Below the pieces are notes generated by a model. That model was not told the origin of the DNA. It did no database searches and worked only from the letters and a program-made list of their open reading frames with translations. A stretch of DNA of 64,000 nucleotides from JAEUMD01 sp050246945 (GTDB taxonomy: Bacteria; Pseudomonadota; Alphaproteobacteria; Rhizobiales; Hyphomicrobiaceae): assembly GCA_050246945.1 (NCBI GenBank), contig JBFWVC010000018.1, forward strand, positions 1 to 64,000. The letters are read 5' to 3'. Position 1 is the first letter of the stretch, and each line of letters starts with the position of its first letter. Made by a program: the position numbers and the translations under genes. This document shows positions 32,675-42,048 of this stretch, one piece after another.

Positions 32675-33847
32675 ATGATGCTTGATGCAAAAGACCCGGT
32701 CGCCCTGACGCAGGCGCTGATCCGCTGCCCGAGCGTCACGCCCCACGAGGGAGGCGCTTTGACGCTGCTGCAGGATACCCTCGCTGCCGCAGCCTTCAGA
32801 TGCCACCGCATGACCTTTACGGAAACAGGAACGCCCGATGTTGAGAACTTATACGCTCAGCTGGGTGAAGTTGGCCCCAACCTCTGCTTCGCCGGCCATA
32901 CCGACGTCGTTCCCCCTGGCCATCTCGACGCCTGGACGGTGCCGCCATTCGCCGCCGAGATTCGCGACGACATCCTGTACGGCCGCGGCGCCGTCGACAT
33001 GAAGGGTGGCGTCGGCTGCTTCCTTGCCGCCACAATGCGCTACCTGGAAAAGACCGGCGGCAAGCTTCCCGGCACCATTTCCTTTCTCATCACGGGCGAT
33101 GAGGAAGGTCCATCCATCAACGGTACCGCCAAGGTTCTCGAATGGATGCGCGAAGCGGGCGTAAGAATGGACGCATGCATCGTCGGCGAGCCTTCAAACC
33201 CAGAAGCGCTCGGTGACGAGATCAAGATCGGACGCCGCGGCTCACTCAACGGCCACATAGTTGTCCATGGCAAACAGGGACACGCTGCCTACCCGAACAA
33301 GGCGGAAAACCCCGTTCCGAAGCTAGCGCGCATCATTGACCGCCTCTCCGCGACCGTGCTCGACTCCGGCTCCGGCAACTTCGAGCCCTCGCATCTTGCG
33401 GTCACCGTCGTGTCTGTTCCCAACACGGCAACCAACGTCATTCCCGGCCGTGCCGAAGCGCTCTTCAATGTCCGCTACAACGATGCCTGGACTCGCCCGC
33501 GCATGGAGAATCACTTGCGCGGCATTTGCGAGACGGCCGCTTCCGAACTTGCCGCTCGCATCGACCTGTCATTCTCGGGCACCGGCGATGTCTTCCTCAC
33601 CAAGCCTGGGCCTCTCGTCGACACCATGGTAAAGGCGGTCGAAGGGATAACGGGACGCCGCCCCGTGCTCACCACCGGCGGCGGAACATCGGATGCACGC
33701 TTCATCAAGGATCACTGCCCGGTGATCGAATTCGGCCTCGTCAACAAAACGATCCATCAGGTCGACGAGCATGTGAGCCTCGCCGACCTTGAGACGCTCA
33801 CACGAATCTACGAGGCATTCATTACCGGTTACTTCGCCGGCACCTGA
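32675..33847 (+). CDS. dapE: Succinyl-diaminopimelate desuccinylase
   Basis: Protein of 390 residues of the M20 metallopeptidase family, which hydrolyses N-succinyl-LL-diaminopimelate in lysine and murein synthesis. Zinc-site blocks are FAGHTDVVPPG, GRGAVDMKGG (bridging Asp) and ITGDEEGPSINGT (catalytic Glu). The dimer domain is present, and the C-terminal histidine is in NKTIHQVDEHVS. Two ATGs (32675, 32678) are in tandem; either could initiate, and the frame upstream is not protein-like. The end GTTSDARF-like block (GGGTSDARF) is typical of DapE rather than ArgE. Confidence 0.94.
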   Translation: MMLDAKDPVALTQALIRCPSVTPHEGGALTLLQDTLAAAAFRCHRMTFTETGTPDVENLYAQLGEVGPNLCFAGHTDVVPPGHLDAWTVPPFAAEIRDDILYGRGAVDMKGGVGCFLAATMRYLEKTGGKLPGTISFLITGDEEGPSINGTAKVLEWMREAGVRMDACIVGEPSNPEALGDEIKIGRRGSLNGHIVVHGKQGHAAYPNKAENPVPKLARIIDRLSATVLDSGSGNFEPSHLAVTVVSVPNTATNVIPGRAEALFNVRYNDAWTRPRMENHLRGICETAASELAARIDLSFSGTGDVFLTKPGPLVDTMVKAVEGITGRRPVLTTGGGTSDARFIKDHCPVIEFGLVNKTIHQVDEHVSLADLETLTRIYEAFITGYFAGT

Positions 33848-33919
33848 GGCCACGCGGCACATCGGTTGCAAAACCGGCCACGCACGTTGCGGTCGCCACA
33901 GCCGGGCTTGTCGTCGGAA

Positions 33920-35125
33920 TTACCGCACGCCCGCTTCCAGCCCCCCCGGCACAGGGAGCGCTGGACCAGTACTCGTCCTGATCTTCGCAGCTGCCTTCGC
34001 CGCGCTCCTCCACGGTTCGGACTTGATCCATCCCACGAGCCACGCGACACCCGACATCACGGCAATACCTAGCAAATTGACCGCTATAGCTGCACTGAAA
34101 CCGCCGCCAAGACGCTGAAAAAGGTAGCCGCACGCCACCGACAGCCATAGCCCCGTTAGGAAAACTGCGAGCGCCTGTTGTCCGGCAAGGCGGCAAAAAT
34201 CGAACGCCCAGCCATTCAGCCGCTGCCCACCCTCGCCCGCCAGGACGAACGCGACATAGGCTAGCGCCAGGAAGTGTACGTACCGAAGCAAGCCCGCATG
34301 CGTCTTGTCGGTCAGCTGAGCCACCAGGTTCAACATTGCTTGCGGGTATTCGATGCGGGATGCCAGCGGATGCCAACCCATCAACAGCCCCACGACGAGC
34401 ACGCCGATGGCGATCGCCATCAACCGCCGGTCGTAGCGTGGCAAGGGGAGCCAGCCCCGTGCGAATGCAAATCCGGTGAAGAACACAAGTTGCCACGAGA
34501 ACGGATTGAAGAACCAGCCACGCTGGCTCCACGGTTCCGCCGGCAACTCCAGGAGCCTGGCAGTGGCCAGCAGCCACAGGCCGACCACCAGTGACGCAAC
34601 CACGCCCACGCCGAAGCGCGACAGGCCCATCACTACAGTGACCAGAGCGAGGAGCACCAGATACATCGGCAGGATATCGAAATAGTTGGGCACATACGTG
34701 AGAGTAAGCAACCCTGTCACCAACGCGCCTGCCTCGGGTCCGAACAAGCGCCCGAGATTGAACCCGTCGACATAGCTCGTTCCCCCGCCAGCCCAGCGGT
34801 CGAACACGACATTGGTCGCCAGAACCAACAGGAATATTGCAATATGTGCCCAGTAGAGCTGCCATACGCGTAGTCCGACGCGTGCCGAACCGATGAGCAT
34901 CCCGTGCGTATCGAACACGCGCGCGAATGCCAGTGCCGCGGCAGCGCCCGAGCAGAACACGAATATCTCTGCCGAGTCGGAAAAGCCGAAGCGCCCCGGC
35001 GTCAGCACCGCCAGCGGATTCATCGGCATATGTGCGACGAAGATCACAAACAGGGCAAACCCACGCGCGATGTCCAGGCGCGCGTCACGGTTCATTGAGA
35101 CGGAAGAAGCCCGACTCGGAAGCAT
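33920..35125 (-). CDS. OpgC-like integral membrane protein
   Basis: Protein of 401 residues with about ten TM helices. The N-terminal block RDARLDIARGFALFVIFVAHMP, the conserved His, and SAEIFVFCSGAAAALAF are typical of the OpgC family (acyltransferase-3-like fold), which succinylates osmoregulated periplasmic glucans in some proteobacteria. No glucan synthesis gene (opgG/opgH) is in the window, so the actual substrate is unknown. ATG 35125 is taken; ATG 35095 is an alternative. It is convergent with dapE, whose stop is 70 bases away. Confidence 0.82.
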   Translation of the reverse strand: MLPSRASSVSMNRDARLDIARGFALFVIFVAHMPMNPLAVLTPGRFGFSDSAEIFVFCSGAAAALAFARVFDTHGMLIGSARVGLRVWQLYWAHIAIFLLVLATNVVFDRWAGGGTSYVDGFNLGRLFGPEAGALVTGLLTLTYVPNYFDILPMYLVLLALVTVVMGLSRFGVGVVASLVVGLWLLATARLLELPAEPWSQRGWFFNPFSWQLVFFTGFAFARGWLPLPRYDRRLMAIAIGVLVVGLLMGWHPLASRIEYPQAMLNLVAQLTDKTHAGLLRYVHFLALAYVAFVLAGEGGQRLNGWAFDFCRLAGQQALAVFLTGLWLSVACGYLFQRLGGGFSAAIAVNLLGIAVMSGVAWLVGWIKSEPWRSAAKAAAKIRTSTGPALPVPGGLEAGVR

Positions 35126-35485
35126 TTGGTGTCGTCTCTCGATGTATTAGAAGTGGCGGCCCGTTCAATCCGTGGCGCAGCGGGCCTGCCGCGTCACAAG
35201 CTCACGCAATGACTTCACCGCATCGGCTTTTAGAAGGCTGCCCCGCATCGTTCGGCATCGGGCTGCAATATATAATTCTACGTGGAGAATCGCGGCAAAT
35301 GGAAGGCGGCAACAACCGTCACTTCGCCGCGCTGTTCGAAAAACCACAACATTTGATTTGTGCTCAAAGGTGCAGCACGTGCCGCATTGATTTTCGGCGG
35401 ATCGCCGATTGTGCGCGAGACGGAGGAACGATCGGATCGAATTGTTGCAACTCGAACGTTCTCCTGCCCCGCACTGCGCGCGAGT
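35126..35485. other. Intergenic region without a recognised feature
   Basis: About 360 bases upstream of the OpgC-like gene and downstream of dcd. No supported ORF, RNA gene or repeat is visible. Confidence 0.4.
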
Positions 35486-36637
35486 TCACTTGAAATGCTT
35501 GGACAGCTTCAGACCCTGGGCCTGATAGTTTGAGCCCAGGTCGAGTCCGTAGAGCTTGTCGGGCTTCGCCGCCATTCGCTCATAGATAAGACGCCCGATA
35601 ATCTGGCCGTCCTCCAGGACGAACGGCACCTTGTGGCTGCGAACCTCCAGAACCACCCGCGCCCCCGAGCCGCCGGCCTCGGCATGTCCGAAGCCCGGAT
35701 CCATGAAGCCGGCATAGTGCACACGAAACTCGCCGACAAGCGGATTGAACGGCACCATTTCGGCCGCATACATCGGTGGCACGTGTACGGCTTCTTTCGA
35801 GGCAAGAATGTAGAATTGATCTGGATCCAGGATCAGCCGGTTACCTCCGCGCACATGGATCGGCTCCCAGAAATCGAGGAGTGCGCACGATCCAGGCGCA
35901 TCCACGTCGACGAGCCCGGTATGTCGCTTCGCGCGATAGCCTACGAGGCCTTTGTTGTCGCCAGTGAGATCAACCGAAAGCGCAATGCCGCCCTGGATGT
36001 CGGCGCTCGCTCCGCCCGATACGAGGGTATCAGTCTCATGAAGGTCGACGAGTTGCCGGTCGCTCACCGTCGGCTGCCCACGCCGGAAGCGGATCTGCGA
36101 CAAAGTCGAGCCGCGCCGCACGACGATTGGAAACGTCTGAGGACAGATCTCGGCGTAAAGAGCTCCATTGTAGCCTTCCGGGATCGAGTCGAACGACGCC
36201 ACCCCATCGGTGATCACCCGTGTGAAAACGTCGAGCCGTCCGGTTGAGCTTTTCGGGTTCGCCGCTCCCGACAGCCCTTTAGGTAGTGCCAGCGATTCCA
36301 ACAGCGGAACGACGTAAACGCAGCCAGTCTCCAGAACCGCGCTCTCCTTGAGGTCGATCTCGTGAAGGGAGAGTTGTACCAAACGCTCCCTCACTGAGAC
36401 GCCTGGACCCGGCAGGAAGCTCGCTCGCACACGATAGGCGATATCGCCGAGACGCAAATCGAGGCTCGCCGGCTGCACTTGACGCGCGCCGAACGGCTCG
36501 GCTGGGATGATCTCTCCGGTATCGGCGAGGGCTCGAATGGCCTGCGCTGGCAGGATGCCATCGCACGACCCCTCTGCACCGGCCGCCGCTTTCCGCCCCG
36601 ATGCCTGGGATTTCGCCCCCGTCTTCGCCTTGGCCAT
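35486..36637 (-). CDS. dcd: 2'-Deoxycytidine 5'-triphosphate deaminase, long alphaproteobacterial form
   Basis: Protein of 383 residues, which deaminates dCTP to dUTP to supply thymidylate. The enzyme belongs to the dUTPase-like fold with two related halves, unlike the 190-residue E. coli Dcd. Blocks: RQVQPASLDLRLGDIAYRVRAS, NPKSSTGRLDVFTRV (phosphate-binding Ser), then IHVRGGNRLILDPDQFYILASKE and HYAGFMDPGFGHAE in the second half. Start ATG 36637 is supported by GGAGG 8 bases upstream; the N-terminal 25 residues are basic and low-complexity. Divergent from the riboswitch-controlled metZ. Confidence 0.92.
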   Translation of the reverse strand: MAKAKTGAKSQASGRKAAAGAEGSCDGILPAQAIRALADTGEIIPAEPFGARQVQPASLDLRLGDIAYRVRASFLPGPGVSVRERLVQLSLHEIDLKESAVLETGCVYVVPLLESLALPKGLSGAANPKSSTGRLDVFTRVITDGVASFDSIPEGYNGALYAEICPQTFPIVVRRGSTLSQIRFRRGQPTVSDRQLVDLHETDTLVSGGASADIQGGIALSVDLTGDNKGLVGYRAKRHTGLVDVDAPGSCALLDFWEPIHVRGGNRLILDPDQFYILASKEAVHVPPMYAAEMVPFNPLVGEFRVHYAGFMDPGFGHAEAGGSGARVVLEVRSHKVPFVLEDGQIIGRLIYERMAAKPDKLYGLDLGSNYQAQGLKLSKHFK

Positions 36638-36712
36638 GGTCTTGCCTCCGGCCACCGCTCTACCCCATGCCCCCCTTGACGCCAAGTCCGGCGGGGTCTA
36701 ATCCCCATCCCA

Positions 36713-36772
36713 TCGTTCGTGGCGATTTGGCCGGCCGGCTTGCAGCCACGTAAAACAACTCGCTAAAGGGCC
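36713..36772 (+). promoter_or_regulatory. SAM-II riboswitch
   Basis: The sequence has the SAM-II core GATTTGGCCGG, CGGCTTGCAGCCACGT, AAAACAA and CTCGCTAAAGG in the right order and spacing (an H-type pseudoknot that closes on S-adenosylmethionine). It matches the alphaproteobacterial consensus almost throughout. It lies about 130 bases upstream of metZ, the usual target. Binding of SAM is expected to turn expression down. Confidence 0.95.
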
Positions 36773-36802
36773 GTGCGCACACCCGGATTGCACCGCAATC
36801 CC

Positions 36803-36848
36803 GAGCGCCGGACCAACCGGCGGCTCAGGATCGGGCGCCGGGTTTTTT
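36803..36848 (+). terminator. Intrinsic terminator with competing hairpin between SAM-II riboswitch and metZ
   Basis: CCGGCG (36817-36822) can pair with CGCCGG (36836-36841), directly followed by G-TTTTTT (36842-36848). The same CCGGCGGCTC (36817-36826) can instead pair with GAGCGCCGG (36803-36811) across a 5-base loop. The two folds exclude each other, as in an attenuator. The stems are read from the sequence; their use in regulation is inferred. Confidence 0.6.
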
Positions 36849-36902
36849 AATGCGCTGTGGACCTTCCGGCCCACGCAATGGGAACAAGGGAGCAGCCATA
36901 CC

Positions 36903-38129
36903 ATGGCGTCCGACAAAACCTCGAAAACCGTCTCAACCGATCCCTCAACATGGGCCCCCGAGACCCGCCTCGTCCATGGCGGGGTTTTGCGCTCCCAATT
37001 CGGCGAGACTTCGGAAGCACTCTTTTTGACTCAGGGGTACGTCTACAACAGTGCAGAGCAGGCCGAGGCGCGCTTCAAGAACGAAGACCCCGGCTACCAA
37101 TATTCGCGCTTCTCCAATCCCACAGTATCGATGCTGGAAGAGCGCATCCGTCTTTTGGAAGGCGAAGGTGCCGAGGAAGCTCGGGGCACCGCCACAGGAA
37201 TGGCTGCCGTCACAGCCGCAATTCTAGCCGGCCTCAGCGTTGGCGATCATATCGTGTCTGCCCGTGCACTGTTCGGCTCGTGCCGCTACATCGTCGAGGA
37301 CCTGTGCCCGCGCTTCGGCATCCAGTCAACGTTGGTGGATGGGCGCGATCTTGATGCCTGGAAAGCCGCCGTACGCCCCAACACCAAGGCATTCTTCTTC
37401 GAGACGCCCACCAACCCGACGATGGAACTGGTCGATATCGCCGAGGTTTCCAGGATCGCGCACGCCGCGGGCGCCAAGGTGATCGTTGACAACGTTTTCG
37501 CCACCCCGCTCCTGCAACGCCCCATGCAGCACGGCGCCGACATCGTCGTCTATTCCGCCACGAAGCATATCGACGGCCAAGGCCGCTGCCTGGGCGGTCT
37601 TGTGCTGTGTTCGGCCACGTTCCTCAAGGACCACCTGCAGGATTACATCCGCCAGACCGGCCCCTCGATCAGCCCGTTCAATGCCTGGGTCATGCTGAAA
37701 GGCCTGGAAACGCTGCCCGTGCGCGTCAAGGCTCAATGCGATAGCGCCGCCAAGATCGCCGATGGGCTGGCCACCCATCCCCGCATCAAGCGCGTGCTCT
37801 ACCCCTTCCGCGCTGACCACCCCCAGCACGAACTGGCGCGGCGTCAGATGATCGGTGGCGGTCAGATAGTCACCTTCGACGTCGAGGGCGGTAAGGCGGA
37901 GGCCTTTCGCTTCCTCAATGCACTGAGGATTGCGCGGATCTCCAATAATCTGGGCGATGCCAAAAGCCTCGTCACCCACCCCGCGACGACCACGCACCAG
38001 CGCCTCAAGCCAGAAGTACGCGCCGAGCTCGGTATCGGCGAAGGCACGGTACGCCTGTCCGTCGGTCTCGAGGCAGCGGACGATCTTGTTGCCGACCTGG
38101 AGGGTGCACTGATCGCGGCCTATGCGTAA
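36903..38129 (+). CDS. metZ: O-succinylhomoserine sulfhydrylase
   Basis: Protein of 408 residues of the Cys/Met PLP enzymes, forming homocysteine directly from O-succinylhomoserine and sulfide. The PLP lysine is Lys221 in VVYSATKHIDGQGR, with the phosphate-binding YSRFSNPT (68-74) and GTATGMAA blocks and the NVFATPLLQRP stretch. The ATG at 36903 is preceded by GGGAG with an 11-base gap, somewhat long. The upstream SAM-II riboswitch and terminator structure indicate repression when SAM is plentiful. apaG follows on the same strand. Confidence 0.95.
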   Translation: MASDKTSKTVSTDPSTWAPETRLVHGGVLRSQFGETSEALFLTQGYVYNSAEQAEARFKNEDPGYQYSRFSNPTVSMLEERIRLLEGEGAEEARGTATGMAAVTAAILAGLSVGDHIVSARALFGSCRYIVEDLCPRFGIQSTLVDGRDLDAWKAAVRPNTKAFFFETPTNPTMELVDIAEVSRIAHAAGAKVIVDNVFATPLLQRPMQHGADIVVYSATKHIDGQGRCLGGLVLCSATFLKDHLQDYIRQTGPSISPFNAWVMLKGLETLPVRVKAQCDSAAKIADGLATHPRIKRVLYPFRADHPQHELARRQMIGGGQIVTFDVEGGKAEAFRFLNALRIARISNNLGDAKSLVTHPATTTHQRLKPEVRAELGIGEGTVRLSVGLEAADDLVADLEGALIAAYA

Positions 38130-38242
38130 GCGCGTGCGCGGCTAATGCAGCTTGACCGCCGCCGTCGGCACCATACACTCCGCGCCAGCGAAACCTCCGG
38201 CACGTCCGGTTTAAGTCGATCACCCTGAGGAGCCGTCCTCCC

Positions 38243-38635
38243 ATGTACGAAGCCGTCACTCGCGGCATCCGCGTCCGCGTTGAGCCCCAGTACGTGGAGG
38301 ATCAGTCCTCCCCAGACGAGAACCATTTCTTCTGGTCCTACACGGTCACCATCTCCAACGAGGGAACACAGAGCGTGCAGCTGCGGTCCCGGCTGTGGCG
38401 CATCACCAACGCCATCGGCATGACGCAGGAGGTACGCGGCCCTGGCGTTGTTGGACTGACGCCAACGATCGCACCCGGCGAGAGCTTCTCCTACACCTCT
38501 GGTTGCCCGCTCGAGACTCCCTCCGGTATCATGGTTGGCAGCTATCAGATGGAGGACGCGATCGGTCAGCTGTTCGATGTGGCCATTCCCGCCTTCTCGC
38601 TCGACAGTCCGTTCGCCAGGCGGAGCCTGAATTGA
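38243..38635 (+). CDS. apaG: ApaG (DUF525) family protein
   Basis: Protein of 130 residues with the ApaG fold of Fn3-like type. Blocks: VRVEPQYVEDQSSPDENHFFWSYTVTI, VQLRSRLWRITNA, VRGPGVVGLTPTIAPGESFSYTSGCPLETPSG and MVGSYQM. The G-x-G-x-x-G-like GPGVVG is conserved. It was linked to cobalt resistance and magnesium efflux in enterobacteria, but its molecular role is uncertain. A good GAGGAG ribosome-binding site precedes the ATG. Common neighbour of hslO, argF and metZ in Hyphomicrobiales. Confidence 0.92.
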   Translation: MYEAVTRGIRVRVEPQYVEDQSSPDENHFFWSYTVTISNEGTQSVQLRSRLWRITNAIGMTQEVRGPGVVGLTPTIAPGESFSYTSGCPLETPSGIMVGSYQMEDAIGQLFDVAIPAFSLDSPFARRSLN

Positions 38636-38724
38636 GAGCGGCGACAGGGCTCCCGGAGGCTACCGCCCCGAGAGGTTTGCGGGCAGCCGGTTCGATGCGG
38701 AGATCAATTCGAGGCGAAGCGCCA

Positions 38725-39885
38725 ATGCACGGCCCGACCTACGGCACGAAGGAACTGCTCGCACGGCTTGTTGCCTTCGATACGACCAGTCACAAGAGTA
38801 ATGTGGCGATCCAGCGTTTCATCGAGGACTACTTGGCCCAGCACGGCGTCGCCTCGGAACTGATATTCACCGACGACGGCGAAAAAGCGAACCTCTTCGC
38901 CACCATAGGTCCACGAGACAAGGCCGGCGTCGCGTTGTCCGGACATACAGACGTCGTCCCCGTCGCCGGCCAGTCATGGGAAACCGATCCGTTCCAGATG
39001 TCGGAACGGGGCGGACGCCTCTATGGCCGCGGCACCGCTGACATGAAGGGCTTTCTGGCCTGCGTCCTGGCCGCCGTTCCTGATTTCAAGCGCCGCAAAC
39101 TCAAGACTCCAATCCACATCGCATTCTCCTACGACGAGGAGATCGGCTGCGTTGGAGTACGCCCGATGATTGCGGAACTGGGCCGCTCCCTGCCCCGTCC
39201 CCGCATGGTGTTCGTTGGCGAACCGACCTCGATGACGGTAGTCGATGGCCACAAGGGCCCCGTGCGCTGGCACATCACCGTATCCGGCCGTGCCGCGCAT
39301 TCGAGCATGGCCCCGCTCGGCGTCAATGCCGTCCACTACGCGAGCCTCGTAATCGATGAACTGATGCGGATCGAGGAGGAACTTAAGTCCAGCACCCGCG
39401 ACGAACGCTTCGACCCGCCCTATGCAACACTGCAGGTCACCGAAATCTCGGGCGGAACGGCCTCGAACATCGTGCCGATCACCTGTCGTCTCGGCTTCGA
39501 GATTCGCGCCACCCCAGGGCTCGATGTCGAAGCCATCGAAACCAGACTGGACCGCTTCGTGAAAGAGAAATGCCTGCCGAGGATGCACTCCGTCGCGCCC
39601 GAGGCGGCTATCGACATTCGCATATCCAATCGCGTCCCGCCCTTCGGCGCGGAGCGGACGGCTGAGGTGGTCAGCCTCGCCATGAAACTCGCCGGACAGA
39701 ACGACACGCACGCCGTTTCGTATGCCACCGAGGCGGGCCTCTTCCAGCATGCCGGAGCGCCCTCCGTCGTCTGCGGCCCAGGCAACATTGCTCAGGCGCA
39801 CACGGCCAATGAATGGATCGCGGAAAGCGAGCTTGAAAAGTGCATGGGCTTTCTGACGCGACTGGCCGAGTGGGCCGAGACGTAG
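38725..39885 (+). CDS. argE: Acetylornithine deacetylase
   Basis: Protein of 386 residues of the M20 family, which removes acetate from N2-acetylornithine to give ornithine. Metal blocks: LSGHTDVVPVAG, GRGTADMKGF and AFSYDEEIGCVGVR; the dimerisation domain starts at HKGPVRWHITVSGRAAHSS. ATG 38725 is chosen (GAGG 11 bases upstream); an in-frame ATG at 38695 would add 10 residues. It is distinguished from dapE (32675) by YDEEIGC and the C-terminal YATEAGLFQHAGAPSVVCGPG. It lies near argF and argD but on the opposite strand. Confidence 0.9.
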   Translation: MHGPTYGTKELLARLVAFDTTSHKSNVAIQRFIEDYLAQHGVASELIFTDDGEKANLFATIGPRDKAGVALSGHTDVVPVAGQSWETDPFQMSERGGRLYGRGTADMKGFLACVLAAVPDFKRRKLKTPIHIAFSYDEEIGCVGVRPMIAELGRSLPRPRMVFVGEPTSMTVVDGHKGPVRWHITVSGRAAHSSMAPLGVNAVHYASLVIDELMRIEEELKSSTRDERFDPPYATLQVTEISGGTASNIVPITCRLGFEIRATPGLDVEAIETRLDRFVKEKCLPRMHSVAPEAAIDIRISNRVPPFGAERTAEVVSLAMKLAGQNDTHAVSYATEAGLFQHAGAPSVVCGPGNIAQAHTANEWIAESELEKCMGFLTRLAEWAET

Positions 39886-39935
39886 ATTGAGCGTCGTCAT
39901 GCGGTCGGACGGACGGGAAATCCTGTAATGGCTGC

Positions 39936-40808
39936 TCAGCGCGGCGCCGTATCCATATTGAGTGCCGCGTCGAGTCCTATCGCCGTATCTAGGCCCTTCG
40001 CACCCTTGAGATTGACTCGTGTGAAATCGGCACCCGTTATGTCGGCGCCAGTAAGATTGGCGCCCTCGAGGTTGGCACCGACGAGTTCCGCACCACGTAG
40101 AATTGCCCCGCTCAGATCCGCGCCTCGCATATCGGCAAATCGTATCACCGCACGAGCGAAGTTCGCCTTCGTCATTCGCGCATTGACAAATTTCGCATTC
40201 ATCAGCTCGTTGCGCGGAACCGTCGTGATCGTGCCCTCCCCTGAGCGACTCTCGTAGGGACTGAAATCCGCTTCGGTGAGATCGGCATTCGAGAAATCAG
40301 CTCCGTCCATGCGCGCCTGCACGCGCACGCGCTGCATCGTCGCCCCGCGAAACGACGGCGCATCATCCTGGTCGAAGCTCATGTCGGAAAAAACCGTGGG
40401 GCGCAGGATGGACGCATCGGCAAGGTTGGCACCTGAGAAGTCGGCACGGATCAGCACAGAACGGTCAAGCCGAGTGAACGAGAGATCTGCGTTTGCGAGA
40501 TTCGCCGCGGTAAAATCGGTGCCATAAAGATCGGCATCCGCCATCTTTGCGCCCTTGAAGTCGAGCGACGACAAGTCGAGATATGTGAGGTCGAGGCCGG
40601 TGAAATCCGCCGGCGTCTCGCGACTCGCCCTGACGAGTGCCTCTGTTACATCACGTGCCCCCAAATCCGCGGCGAGAGCAGGCAAGCCTTGCAGGACCGC
40701 GGCCAACATCCCCGCTATGCAGGCGTTCACGGCGCAAAAAAGCCGCGTCCGTGCAAGCAAGGCAGCAAATTTGCAAAAAGCTTGGGCGGCTAAAGGACTC
40801 ATCTGCAT
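39936..40808 (-). CDS. Exported pentapeptide-repeat protein
   Basis: Protein of 290 residues: a short N-terminus, signal-like hydrophobic segment ending near LPALAADLG, then about 40 A(D/N)LxX units in two blocks forming a right-handed beta-helix (for example DLTYLDLSSLDFKGAKMADA and GANLEGANLTGADITGADFT). Pentapeptide-repeat proteins often act by mimicry or binding; an envelope location is inferred. A Ser/Asp/Arg-rich insert (SPYESRSGEGTITTVPRNE) interrupts the helix. ATG 40808 or 40802; no clear ribosome-binding site. The gene is antiparallel to argE and probably cotranscribed after hslO or alone. Confidence 0.82.
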   Translation of the reverse strand: MQMSPLAAQAFCKFAALLARTRLFCAVNACIAGMLAAVLQGLPALAADLGARDVTEALVRASRETPADFTGLDLTYLDLSSLDFKGAKMADADLYGTDFTAANLANADLSFTRLDRSVLIRADFSGANLADASILRPTVFSDMSFDQDDAPSFRGATMQRVRVQARMDGADFSNADLTEADFSPYESRSGEGTITTVPRNELMNAKFVNARMTKANFARAVIRFADMRGADLSGAILRGAELVGANLEGANLTGADITGADFTRVNLKGAKGLDTAIGLDAALNMDTAPR

Positions 40809-40896
40809 TGTCTTGCGGATCGTGTTTCCGGTTGCAAACGACTGTGCGGTATGATGCCGGTGGGTTTGCCGTTTGGCAACGTCCGCCGCGCCCCCC

Positions 40897-41871
40897 TTAG
40901 TCCAGCTCCGCTGGATCGAAGAGGTATCGCGTCGAGCAGAATTCACACGTCACCGAAATCGACCCGTCCGGCTCGTGCATGTCGGCGAGTTCCTCCTTGC
41001 CGAAACGCTTGAGAAATCCGAACACGCGCTCGCGCGAGCATGTGCAAAATTCGCTCAGCACCCGCGCTTCCTGAACACGCACACCTTCCTCGTGAAACAG
41101 CCGGTAGAGAAGGCGTTCCGGCGATAGCGTCGGATCGACCAATTCGTGATCCTCGACCGTCGCCGCCAGCATCGTGACCCGCCGCCAGTGGTCGTCCTCC
41201 TCGCCGAGCATCGCCCCGCGCTCTTCCGCCGCCGCCAGTTCTTCAGCTGCCCTGCCGCCCTCATGCGCAACGTGTTGCAGCATGATGCCGCCGGCCCGCC
41301 AACGCCATGCGCTGCCGCCGTTGCGCCCGCTTCCAGTCCGCTCCCGCGCAACCGCGAGGCGGATGAAAGTCGGCAACTGTTCTGACTGGCGGAAGTAGGT
41401 GTATGCCGCCTCTGTCAGCGTTGTGTTTTCGAGTTGTACCAATCCTTGATAGCGGTCCATGTTGCCGCCTGGATCGATGGTCATGGCGAGATGCCCCACA
41501 CCGAGTAGCGCCCGCTCGCCACCGCCTGAAACGTGGGCGCAGCGCTCCTCGTCGAAACTCGCATAGCCTCGCAGCGCACCGGGCGTCGCGAAATCGGCGA
41601 CGAGAAAATCGAGCGGACCGTCGGTTTTCGTCTGCAAGATCAGCCGTCCCTCGAACTTGAGTCCGGCCCCGATCAGTGCGGTCAGCGCAAGTGCCTCGCC
41701 GAGCGTCTCACTGACACCCTCTGGATAGTCGTGCCGCTTCAGTATCCGATCCACCGTTTCGCCGAGCCGCACCAGCCGCCCGGTCACGCGTGAGCGAACC
41801 GTCTGGAATGGCAGTACGATATTGTCGGCACCGGCTGCCGCAGCGCCTGCCGGACGCTCGCTCTCGCTCAT
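40897..41871 (-). CDS. hslO: Hsp33 redox-activated chaperone
   Basis: Protein of 324 residues. Hsp33 is activated when its zinc-bound cysteines are oxidised. C-terminal zinc centre: FCTCSRERV and VTCEFCSTRY (C-x-C and C-x-x-C). The N-terminal domain starts with VLPFQTVRSRVTGRLVRLGETVDRIL. The ATG at 41871 has GAGG five bases upstream. Third gene of the argD-argF-hslO order conserved in Hyphomicrobiales. Confidence 0.94.
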   Translation of the reverse strand: MSESERPAGAAAAGADNIVLPFQTVRSRVTGRLVRLGETVDRILKRHDYPEGVSETLGEALALTALIGAGLKFEGRLILQTKTDGPLDFLVADFATPGALRGYASFDEERCAHVSGGGERALLGVGHLAMTIDPGGNMDRYQGLVQLENTTLTEAAYTYFRQSEQLPTFIRLAVARERTGSGRNGGSAWRWRAGGIMLQHVAHEGGRAAEELAAAEERGAMLGEEDDHWRRVTMLAATVEDHELVDPTLSPERLLYRLFHEEGVRVQEARVLSEFCTCSRERVFGFLKRFGKEELADMHEPDGSISVTCEFCSTRYLFDPAELD

Positions 41872-42048
41872 GTCGCCTCGCTCAGCAAGTGTCGCGATCG
41901 CGAAATCCGTCTCATTCTGCAGCACGCAGCGAACGAATTTCTCGCTTCTGACGACACTAGAAATATTTATGAGCTAGTGTGACTGGGATCAAGAATTGCG
42001 CCTCGCGACCCAGCCCCAATGGATGTAGCGGACGTCTCGATCATCACA

